Below are positions 7,405-13,793 of a stretch of DNA of 34,460 nucleotides, piece after piece. Below the pieces are notes generated by a model, which was not told where the DNA came from, did no database searches, and saw only the letters and a list, made by a program, of their open reading frames with translations. Where the stretch lies: the NCBI GenBank assembly GCA_910578565.1, contig CAJTQF010000011.1, forward strand, positions 1 to 34,460, read 5' to 3'. This stretch comes from an uncultured Christensenella sp. Lineage in GTDB: Bacteria; Bacillota; Clostridia; Christensenellales; Borkfalkiaceae. Both the position numbers and the translations under genes were made by a program. Each line of letters starts with the position of its first letter. Position 1 is the first letter of the stretch.

Positions 7405-7898
7405 TTATCCCCGTAATTTTTATAGCCGTGTTTATCTTTGCGGTAATCAAAAAGGTGAACGTTTACGCCGCTTTTACAGACGGGATACAGGGCGCGCTGA
7501 AATTCACCGTTTCGCTTCTGCCCTGCCTTGCCGCTATATTTATGATGTGCGCCCTGTTTGAAACTTCGGGGTTGTCGGACGGACTTACAAAACTTTTGTC
7601 GCCCGTGTTCGGGTTTCTGGGTATCCCGCCCGAGCTTACGAAACTGGTGCTGATAAAACCGTTTTCGGGCAGCGGCTCGCTTGCGTACCTTAACGACATA
7701 ATTTCAAAATACGGCGCGGACAGCTACACCGCGCGGTGCGCCTGCGTTTGCTTCGGCTCGTCTGAAACGGTGTTCTATATCTCCGCCGTGTACTTTGCCG
7801 GAATGAAAGTAAAAAAACTTGCCGCGCCCATAGCGTGCGTGCTGATAGCCACCCTTTTATCAACCGTAATTGCCTGCCTTGTATGCCGCGTTATGTAG
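7395..7898 (+). CDS. spmB: Spore maturation protein B (SpmB)
   Basis: Partner of SpmA in spore core dehydration, also a Gate-domain membrane protein. The start at 7395 begins with the first hydrophobic helix (MALIIPVIFIAVFIFAVI); a longer frame from 7320 would overlap spmA widely and adds nonsense residues. The product is 167 aa against about 178 in Bacillus. Conserved segments: GIQGALKFTVSLLPCLAAIFMM (written in two parts: GIQGALKF, then VSLLPCLAAIFMM), IKPFSGSGSLAYLNDI and CFGSSETVFYISAVYFAG. It is followed by a hairpin at 8059-8082 that can end the transcript. Presence of the pair supports sporulation ability or descent from a spore former. Confidence 0.93.
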   Translation: MALIIPVIFIAVFIFAVIKKVNVYAAFTDGIQGALKFTVSLLPCLAAIFMMCALFETSGLSDGLTKLLSPVFGFLGIPPELTKLVLIKPFSGSGSLAYLNDIISKYGADSYTARCACVCFGSSETVFYISAVYFAGMKVKKLAAPIACVLIATLLSTVIACLVCRVM

Positions 7899-8058
7899 TT
7901 TGTTAAAAATTTTCAAATTTTGTTTAGCTCAAATAAATTTAATTTTCGAAAAAAATTTTTTTTAATTTTATTTACTTTTTACATAGCCGTAATTATAATT
8001 TTATATGTAAATCAAATTACTTACATAGCTCATCATTTTCCCCCTTATCATATAGAGG

Positions 8059-8095
8059 CGGCGCAAACTCCGGTTTGCGTCGTTTCTGTTTTTGC
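8059..8095 (+). terminator. Probable terminator of spmAB
   Basis: A 10-base stem with one G-U pair (core CGCAAAC 8062-8068 with GTTTGCG 8073-8079) and a 4-base loop is followed by the T-rich TTTCTGTTTTTG on the plus strand. Confidence 0.65.
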
Positions 8096-8096
8096 A

Positions 8097-8128
8097 ATAA
8101 AAAAAGAACGGTTTTTTTACCGCTCTTT
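8097..8128 (-). terminator. Terminator of the cysteine desulfurase gene
   Basis: On the minus strand, ten-base arms with one mismatch (8103-8112 with 8119-8128) are followed by seven T residues and ATT. The stem begins within the stop codon of the gene. The plus strand also has a T-run after the stem, so it may act in both directions. Confidence 0.8.
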
Positions 8129-9254
8129 ATTTTTTTAAATTACGTATTTTGTTTACGCAGGTTTTTAAAATTTGGTAAGCCTTTTCAACTTCGCTTCCGG
8201 TGTTGTATTTGCCGAACGTAAAGCGTACCGCCGACTTTGCCGCACTTTCGCTAAGACCCATAGCAGTCAGTACGTGCGACGGCGTAACCGCGCCCGCCGA
8301 ACACGCCGAACCCGTTGATACGGCAACCCCTTCCAAATCCAAAAGGAACAAAAGGTTTTCTCCGTCGCAACCGTCAAACGAAATATTCGCGTGCGACGGA
8401 AGTTTTGCCCCGCCGCCGTTTACGCGCGCGCCGTCAATTCCGTTAATAACTTTTTCAACGAACACGTCGCGCAGGGCGGCAATTTTTTCACCGTTGAACT
8501 GTGCGTTTTGCACCGCTTTTTCAAGCGCCGCCGCAAGCCCCGCCGCCGCCGCCACGTTCACCGTGCCGCCGCGCTGGGCGCGCTCCTGCCTGCCGCCGGA
8601 AATCAGGCGTTGGATGTTTGCGCCTTCCTTAATATACATTGCACCGCTGCCTGCCGGTCCGTAAAACTTGTGCGCAGAAATTGCCAGGGCGTCGCAGTGC
8701 TTTACGGGCAACGGCAAAACGCCGGCAGTCTGCACGCAGTCGCAATAGTAAAAAATTCCGCGCTCACGGCAAAGCCCGCCTATCTCTTCAACGGGCTGTA
8801 TTACGCCCGTCTCGTTATTCGCGTGCATTACCGCACAAAAAACGGTATCGGGGCGGATAGCCCGTTCAACCGCCTGCGGAGTGATAACCCCGTTGCCGTC
8901 CGGCAAAACAAAAGTAACTTCAAAGCCCGCCTTTTGCATATCTTTCGCGCTTTCAAGCACGGCGGGGTGTTCTATTGCGGAAACAACCAAATGCCCTTTA
9001 CCGTGCGCGGCGCATACGCCTTTAACAGCCCAGTTGCCGCACTCGGTCCCGCCCGAAGTAAAGTAAACTTCTTCCGGTCTGCATTCTAAAATACGCGCCG
9101 TTTTATCGCGGGCGCACAGCAGAGCGCCTGCGGCTTTTCTTCCCGCCGAGTGCTGGGAAGAAGAGTTTCCGTAATTTTCACGTAAATACGGCAACATTGC
9201 GTTAAGCACGTCGCCGTCTGTCGGCGTTGTCGCCGCGTTGTCAAGATATATCAT
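8127..9254 (-). CDS. Cysteine desulfurase (IscS/NifS family, PLP enzyme)
   Basis: It removes sulphur from L-cysteine as an enzyme persulfide for Fe-S cluster, thio-tRNA or other sulphur transfer. The N-terminus IYLDNAATTP is the family signature, ISAHKFYGP holds the PLP lysine (about residue 197), and STGSACSAG contains the catalytic Cys (about residue 318). At 375 aa it is a normal length. I chose the ATG at 9254, one base after the upstream stop (TGAAATG); an in-frame TTG at 9263 would overlap the upstream gene. No iscU or thiI is adjacent, so whether it serves Fe-S assembly or tRNA thiolation cannot be told here. Confidence 0.93.
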   Translation of the reverse strand: MIYLDNAATTPTDGDVLNAMLPYLRENYGNSSSQHSAGRKAAGALLCARDKTARILECRPEEVYFTSGGTECGNWAVKGVCAAHGKGHLVVSAIEHPAVLESAKDMQKAGFEVTFVLPDGNGVITPQAVERAIRPDTVFCAVMHANNETGVIQPVEEIGGLCRERGIFYYCDCVQTAGVLPLPVKHCDALAISAHKFYGPAGSGAMYIKEGANIQRLISGGRQERAQRGGTVNVAAAAGLAAALEKAVQNAQFNGEKIAALRDVFVEKVINGIDGARVNGGGAKLPSHANISFDGCDGENLLFLLDLEGVAVSTGSACSAGAVTPSHVLTAMGLSESAAKSAVRFTFGKYNTGSEVEKAYQILKTCVNKIRNLKK

Positions 9255-9255
9255 T

Positions 9256-10149
9256 TCAGTCAAGCGAATTTAAAATTCCCGTAAGCGTTTCCAGAAGTTG
9301 TTTGCTCTTCGCGTACTCGCGCCCGAGTTTTGTTGAACTGTCTTTTTCGTTCAGACGCACAACTCTCAACGCAGATATGAATTTACGCGCGGTAACGAGA
9401 GTGAAAACCAGCGCGACGAAAGCCGGAGCGGACACCGCTATCGTGGCTATTAAAAACGCACCGTTTTCCGCCGCAAACATATTGCACGCAAGCGCTATCG
9501 CACATATCAGAAGCGCGCCGAACGGCACAGCGGCGGCAATAAATAATTTTTGCGCGCGTTTCCTTTCGCTGTTGAAAAACTCCCTGCGTTCGGTCTTTTT
9601 TTCTTCGTTACTGTCAAAAAGCCCGTCGGTCAATTCTTTTACTTCGGAAATCTTTTCTTTAAGCCCCTTGCTTGCCTTTTTAAGTTCGGCTTTCTGCTCG
9701 GGCGAAGCGTATTCTCTTACGCCGTCCGCCGCCTTTTCCGCCTGTTCCAAAGCGGTAAAGTCGTGAAAGTTGCGGGTGTAGGCTTTAAGCATAACGCAAT
9801 AAATTTCGCCGTTTTTCGAAAGTTCTTCCGCGCGGGAAACCGCGTATTGCGCGCCTTCCATATCGCCTACGGCAAGTTTTTCTTCCGCTTCTTTTAAAAG
9901 CAGGGCGGCTTTTTTTGCGCGGGCTTCTTCCTCTTCCCGCCTGATACGCTCGCGCTCGGCGTACTGTTCGGGGGTGAGAGTCGCCGCATCTTCGTCGTCC
10001 GTCTCTTCGTAAGGCACTTCGAAAAAGGGAATTTCAACTTCTTCGCCGTCGCCGCTGTCGTCTATAATAAGCTCTTCTTCGCCGTCGGAATTTTTGCGTA
10101 TTTTGTATTTTCTGTCCTTGTCGTCGTCAATCAAACGCTCTTCTGCCAT
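9256..10149 (-). CDS. Uncharacterised membrane protein with acidic N-terminus and coiled coil
   Basis: The 297-aa product is not recognised. Residues 1-60 are highly acidic (runs of DDD, EEE and DDED). Residues about 60-190 are Lys/Glu/Ala-rich and predicted helical or coiled-coil, with a hint of a helical-repeat (TPR-like) stretch around LAVGDMEGAQYAVSRAEEL. Two hydrophobic segments follow (about 205-225 and 232-252), then a basic C-terminal tail. Topology is probably cytoplasmic N- and C-termini with a short hairpin in the membrane. SD AAGGAG precedes the ATG. It follows the ispE hairpin and precedes the cysteine desulfurase by one base, so the last two genes are translationally coupled. 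Confidence 0.8.
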   Translation of the reverse strand: MAEERLIDDDKDRKYKIRKNSDGEEELIIDDSGDGEEVEIPFFEVPYEETDDEDAATLTPEQYAERERIRREEEEARAKKAALLLKEAEEKLAVGDMEGAQYAVSRAEELSKNGEIYCVMLKAYTRNFHDFTALEQAEKAADGVREYASPEQKAELKKASKGLKEKISEVKELTDGLFDSNEEKKTERREFFNSERKRAQKLFIAAAVPFGALLICAIALACNMFAAENGAFLIATIAVSAPAFVALVFTLVTARKFISALRVVRLNEKDSSTKLGREYAKSKQLLETLTGILNSLD

Positions 10150-10167
10150 AATTTCTCCTTGATATAT

Positions 10168-10195
10168 AAAACGGTTACTTGGGTATAACCGTTTT
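10168..10195 (-). terminator. Hairpin over the ispE stop codon
   Basis: On the minus strand a perfect 10-base stem (AAAACGGTTA / TAACCGTTTT, 10168-10177 and 10186-10195) with an 8-base loop contains the last codons and the TAA of ispE. It ends in TTTTATAT just before the SD of the next gene. It looks like a weak terminator or attenuator, and ribosomes finishing ispE would melt it. Confidence 0.6.
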
Positions 10196-11023
10196 TAACT
10201 GTATTGCCCTGAATTTGCCGCGGTACCTGCTTTTTGCATAGGCGCAAAATTCGGGGTTTTCGAATATTGCGTAAACGCCGCTGCCCGAACCCGTCATATT
10301 CACCGCAAGCGGGTCAAACTGTTCAAGCTCGTCCAAAGCCGTGCGCACGTCGTCAGAAATTGTGACAGCGGGCGCGGTTAAATCGTTTCCTATATATTTT
10401 GCAAGCGCGTGCTTGTCGCAGTTTTCAACCGCCTGCTCGGCTTGGTCGCAGCCTTCTGAATACGGCGCGGAAAAACGCCTGTAACACTCTGCCGTGCTTA
10501 CGCCCTGCGCGGGAGCAAGCAACAATATATCCAGCCTAAGTTTGCTTTCAATCGCCTTAACGATATCGCCCCTGCCGTACAGCCTTGCGTAACCGCCTGT
10601 AAGCATATAGCGCGTGTCGCTGCCCGCACCGTCGGCAAGCAGTTTCAGTTTCGCTACGTCGTCAATCTCGTAAAGTTTTGCAAGCCCGTTCAACACGCCC
10701 GCCGCGTCCGCCGACGAACCGCCAAGCCCCAGACCCATAGGTATGTTTTTATAAACCGTTATATCCGCGCCGCAGGTATCGAACGCGTTTACAAAACTTT
10801 CCGCCGCACGGACGGCGTTGTTGTTTTCAAAAGCAATGCTCTCGCTTCCGCAACCGTGCATAGTGATTGAAACCAGCTTGTCCCTGCGCTTTTTCAAAAT
10901 TATCAGATCGTACAAATCGACCGAAGCGACTAAGCTGTCAAGGGTGTGATAGCCCCGCTCTTCACCGGTTACGTTTAAAGTAAGATTAATTTTTGCGTAA
11001 GACTTACAGCGCACCCTGTCCAT
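10175..11023 (-). CDS. ispE: 4-diphosphocytidyl-2-C-methyl-D-erythritol kinase (IspE)
   Basis: It phosphorylates CDP-ME with ATP in the MEP route to isoprenoids. It is a GHMP kinase: KSYAKINLTLNV near the N-terminus, the glycine-rich ATP loop PMGLGLGGSSADAAGVL (about residues 93-109), and a C-terminal NMTGSGSGVYAIF. The start at 11023 gives 282 aa, the normal length. A TATAAT box sits 6 bases upstream and there is no SD, so an upstream in-frame ATG at 11053 is excluded and the mRNA is apparently leaderless. In Bacillus ispE lies next to veg, which is also close here. Confidence 0.96.
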   Translation of the reverse strand: MDRVRCKSYAKINLTLNVTGEERGYHTLDSLVASVDLYDLIILKKRRDKLVSITMHGCGSESIAFENNNAVRAAESFVNAFDTCGADITVYKNIPMGLGLGGSSADAAGVLNGLAKLYEIDDVAKLKLLADGAGSDTRYMLTGGYARLYGRGDIVKAIESKLRLDILLLAPAQGVSTAECYRRFSAPYSEGCDQAEQAVENCDKHALAKYIGNDLTAPAVTISDDVRTALDELEQFDPLAVNMTGSGSGVYAIFENPEFCAYAKSRYRGKFRAIQLKTVIPK

Positions 11024-11029
11024 AAAATT

Positions 11030-11058
11030 ATTATACCATATCCGCCGTGGCATTACAA
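11030..11058 (-). promoter_or_regulatory. Sigma-A promoter of ispE, apparently leaderless
   Basis: On the minus strand: TTGTAA (11053-11058), a 17-base spacer and TATAAT (11030-11035), with six bases to the ATG. The -35 is imperfect. Confidence 0.65.
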
Positions 11059-11063
11059 TTAAA

Positions 11064-11096
11064 TTGCGCCGCCCTTTTTAAAAGAGCGGCGCACAA
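11064..11096 (-). terminator. Probable terminator of the sipL-like gene
   Basis: Arms TGCGCCGC (11065-11072) and GCGGCGCA (11086-11093) enclose an A/T-rich inner stem. On the minus strand only a short ATTT follows, so termination may be partial. Confidence 0.65.
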
Positions 11097-11110
11097 ATTA
11101 ACGAGAAGGT

Positions 11111-12583
11111 TTATGCGTTTTTGGGTCTGTAAACCAGAATTCTTTCCTTACCTGTAAGGGGAAAAGTAAGCTGGGGATTTGTCGCTTCGATTTCCTCGGG
11201 GCTTTGCAAAAGCTGTTTTGCCGTGTCCCACAGAGTATCGCCAGCGGCGGGTATGTAAACGCTTATAGCGCAGTCGCTGTGTTTTCTTTCTTCGCCTTCC
11301 ACAACTTCGATGACGTACTTTACAGTCACTTCTTCGCAGTCGCAAGCCGCAATTTTAAGCACTGCTTCCGCTTCGCATTCGCCTTCGGAACGCTGGCGTA
11401 TATTCAGTCCGCACACCGCGGCGGTCAAATCGCCGTGGCGGCTGTTCAGTCCGTTAAGGTTAACGGTAAATGGCATATTTACTTCGGTAGAGCGTATTTC
11501 ACCGTTCTGCGAATACAAAAGCGTTGCCGAAACGCTGCCTTCAATCCCGCTTTCGCTGCGGGCGAACTCTACCTTCGGAAGCGCCGCCGCAAGGAACGTG
11601 CAAGTGTAATCCAACTTAGCTTTCGTCGCGCAAAGTCCGCTAACCCGTTCGGAATACACTTTAACGTCTGTGCAAGGGGTTGCAGACTCTTCAGCATAGG
11701 CAAGATTTAATTCGCTATCGGCTGAAAAACAGTCTTCTATCACGGGCGTTTCTTCTTCGTCGAAGAAAGTACCCGCAAACGCGAGCTGTGCAACCAATTC
11801 GATGTCGCACTTTCCGCTGCCTTCGGCAACACGCGCGTTAACGCTTAAATCCCTTATCTCCGCGCGGCAGGTGGCTTTTCGTGCAAGCAACGCTTCGTCG
11901 CAGGGAATTTCCGCTTTGAAAGGAATTACCCTGTCAAGGCTTACGGGCGAAGAATCTCTCACCGCAAGAACAGAAAGATAAATTTCGCCGTGTATTTCAA
12001 CCGTTCCCGCACGACAGCCGCAGTCCAGAACAAGCACTTCCGCCGACGGGATTAAAACGTCTTCGGCATTGCAGTCAAAGTCGTCTTCGACTTCGCTTTC
12101 GCCGGAAAATGTTACGGCGGTAAAAAGCCTTACGTTTTCACGCTTGGCAACCGCGCCGTCGACTGACGTAAGAACGTTGCGTTCCGCGGACGCGAAAACG
12201 GAGATTTCCGCACCGACGACTACCGCCACCATATATGAAGAGCCGTCGCGCTTAATCTGGGCGCGCTCGCATGAGAGTGAACATATAGCCCTGTTTGCGG
12301 GCGCGAGATTATCGTCGTCGGCAAAGTGCGTAAACTCCGCACCCTTCTGAACGCGGCAAAGTTTGCCGTTATCGTCAACGTAAACAAGGGTACACACAAG
12401 CCTTCCGCCGTAATTCACCCTACCGGAAGACACTTCGCAGTTGGACAGCGAAACTTGCGGGTAAACGGCGGCAGCTTCGCCTATTTCCTGACCCGAAAAG
12501 CGTATTTCAACAATTGACTGCGATTTTATTACGGCGACGCGCCGTGTGAAAGTTCCGTTTGAACTCTGCGTAGATAAAGACAT
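11111..12583 (-). CDS. sipL: SipL-like spore coat/cortex morphogenesis protein (SPOCS repeats plus LysM)
   Basis: SipL of Clostridioides difficile binds the ATPase SpoIVA through its LysM domain and ties the coat to the forespore membrane. The 490-aa product matches in length and plan: repeated beta-rich SPOCS (DUF3794) modules in the first ~430 residues (e.g. RVNYGGRLVCTLVYVDDNGK, AEIPCDEALLARKATCRAEI) and a C-terminal LysM (ISVYIPAAGDTLWDTAKQLL, with NPQL and PLTGKERILVY). The ATG at 12583 follows AGGGAGG; a frame from 12619 would start upstream of that SD. A sigma-E-like promoter lies about 40 bases upstream, as expected for a mother-cell gene. Symbol by similarity. Confidence 0.85.
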   Translation of the reverse strand: MSLSTQSSNGTFTRRVAVIKSQSIVEIRFSGQEIGEAAAVYPQVSLSNCEVSSGRVNYGGRLVCTLVYVDDNGKLCRVQKGAEFTHFADDDNLAPANRAICSLSCERAQIKRDGSSYMVAVVVGAEISVFASAERNVLTSVDGAVAKRENVRLFTAVTFSGESEVEDDFDCNAEDVLIPSAEVLVLDCGCRAGTVEIHGEIYLSVLAVRDSSPVSLDRVIPFKAEIPCDEALLARKATCRAEIRDLSVNARVAEGSGKCDIELVAQLAFAGTFFDEEETPVIEDCFSADSELNLAYAEESATPCTDVKVYSERVSGLCATKAKLDYTCTFLAAALPKVEFARSESGIEGSVSATLLYSQNGEIRSTEVNMPFTVNLNGLNSRHGDLTAAVCGLNIRQRSEGECEAEAVLKIAACDCEEVTVKYVIEVVEGEERKHSDCAISVYIPAAGDTLWDTAKQLLQSPEEIEATNPQLTFPLTGKERILVYRPKNA

Positions 12584-12622
12584 AAAAACCTCCCTCGGCA
12601 CCGCCGATTTTGTATACAAGGT

Positions 12623-12651
12623 ATAATATGCCCGAAAGTTTACGGATATTC
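12623..12651 (-). promoter_or_regulatory. Candidate sigma-E promoter of the sipL-like gene
   Basis: On the minus strand: GAATATC (12645-12651), a 14-base spacer and CATATTAT (12623-12630), against the sigma-E pattern KMATATT and CATACAxT. No good sigma-A -35 box is positioned for it. Confidence 0.5.
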
Positions 12652-12670
12652 TTATTAATTTTTTAACGGG

Positions 12671-12919
12671 TCATTTTGCTTCGCGTTCTTCTATTTTTAC
12701 CCTGCCGCACAGGATTTCGGAGTAGGAATACGCGGTTTTGCCCAAAAAATTTTTATCGTCGGGACTGACGGTAAAGAGCGACGGATATATTCCGCTCAAC
12801 ACGGCGGGAAAGGTTACAAACTTGTTTCTGCCCAGATTTAATTTTACCGTGACTGGTTTAAGATGCAACCCATTGACCATTTCTTTTATTGCTTTTATTG
12901 TGGTGTTCACTTTAATCAT
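12671..12919 (-). CDS. veg: Veg family protein
   Basis: Veg is a small, highly expressed Firmicutes protein linked in Bacillus to biofilm gene control and spore outgrowth. The 82-aa product matches in length and core: IKAIKEMVNGLHLKPVTVKL, then GRNKF, then LSGIYPSLFTV and AYSYSEILCGRVKI, compared with the TYPSVF and SYSYADVLT of Bacillus Veg. The start at 12919 gives the family N-terminus; a longer frame from 12946 is not supported. No SD is seen. Its closeness to ispE, metG, tatD and rsmA matches the Bacillus order and supports the call. Confidence 0.85.
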   Translation of the reverse strand: MIKVNTTIKAIKEMVNGLHLKPVTVKLNLGRNKFVTFPAVLSGIYPSLFTVSPDDKNFLGKTAYSYSEILCGRVKIEEREAK

Positions 12920-12986
12920 ACATATATTTTTACCAAAAAAAGGCAAAAATATTCAGCTTACGGGTTGGCGCGGGTTATTGCGCGTT

Positions 12987-13029
12987 AAAAAAAATTTAAC
13001 GCGGCGCGGGCAAAAGCCCACGCCGCGTT
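12987..13029 (-). terminator. Terminator of the zinc-ribbon gene
   Basis: Fourteen-base arms with one G-U pair (12998-13011 with 13016-13029) and a 4-base loop are followed on the minus strand by AAA and eight T residues. Confidence 0.9.
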
Positions 13030-13053
13030 TTTAATACGTTTTAATATATGAAT

Positions 13054-13548
13054 TTAAAAATCTTCGTCGTCGTCAAATTCATCGTCTTCGTCGTCGTCAA
13101 ACTCGTCGTCTTCAAGGTCTGAAAGGGAATCGACGTCTTCGTCGAAAAATTCATCCGCAGAGCGGTCGTCTTCGTCTTCTTCCAGCTCGGCGTCGAGTTC
13201 TTCCTGCAAAGTCTCGTCGTCGATGGTCAAATCGGCGTCGCCGTCTTCGTCAAGATAGTTTTTCCACTCTTCGTCCTTTTCTATGTCCAGTTCTTCTTCG
13301 GCTTCGTACTCGCTCTCTTTTTTGCAGGCTTCGCACATTTTTTCACCGTAGCGCATAGAATTCACTCCGCACACGGGACAAATTTCGGTCTGGTCGCCGC
13401 CTTCTATTTCTTCGTAAACCTCTTCGTCAAGGTCGGCGAACTGCAATTTCTTGCCTTTAAGCTCGGCAAGGCAAACGTCGCAGTACTCCTGCTTTTCGCC
13501 GTCAATATAATTCAATTCGCATCTGGGACATTTAACGTATCTTACCAT
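13054..13548 (-). CDS. Double zinc-ribbon protein with polyacidic tail
   Basis: The 164-aa protein has two four-Cys zinc-ribbon-like knuckles: CPRC...CDVC (residues 8-26) and CPVC...CEAC (about 57-75). Residues about 80-164 are dominated by Asp and Glu, ending in repeats of DDDEDDEFDDDEDF. SD GGAGA precedes the ATG, and a good promoter and terminator frame it as a single-gene unit with a leader of about 80 bases. It is an unnamed Clostridia-type protein. Acidic tails of this kind often interact with basic partners such as RNA polymerase subunits or ribosomal proteins, but this is inference. No enzyme motif is seen. Confidence 0.85.
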   Translation of the reverse strand: MVRYVKCPRCELNYIDGEKQEYCDVCLAELKGKKLQFADLDEEVYEEIEGGDQTEICPVCGVNSMRYGEKMCEACKKESEYEAEEELDIEKDEEWKNYLDEDGDADLTIDDETLQEELDAELEEDEDDRSADEFFDEDVDSLSDLEDDEFDDDEDDEFDDDEDF

Positions 13549-13633
13549 AGTGTTCTCCGAATTACCCGTTTATACAGCGTATGCGCCGCGGGGTAATATA
13601 TGCTAAAAAAATAACCGCTTGTTTTTCGGTAAC

Positions 13634-13662
13634 ATTATATTAATATTTAATATGTTTGTAAA
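13634..13662 (-). promoter_or_regulatory. Sigma-A promoter of the zinc-ribbon gene
   Basis: On the minus strand: TTTACA (13657-13662), a 17-base spacer and TATAAT (13634-13639). The leader would be about 80 bases. Confidence 0.75.
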
Positions 13663-13754
13663 CTGTTTTTACAAATAAATTTACGCTGATTTTGAATTTT
13701 TTTAATTTTTTTACAGTTTTATCAAAAGCGATTTAATCAAGGGTTAATATGTGC

Positions 13755-13783
13755 AACCCCCTTGCGCTTATGCGAAGGGGGTT
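13755..13783 (-). terminator. Hairpin after the 748-aa lipoprotein gene
   Basis: Arms AACCCCCTT and AAGGGGGTT, with an inner CGC/GCG, form a strong stem directly after the stop. The minus side lacks a strong T-run (TTGCACATATT) while the plus side has TTTTTT, so the direction is uncertain. Confidence 0.5.
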
Positions 13784-13793
13784 GAAAAATTTT

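Noticed and set aside
7920..8138. Plus-strand 72-codon hydrophobic ORF after spmB
   Set aside because: AT-rich low-complexity sequence through two terminator hairpins, with no SD.
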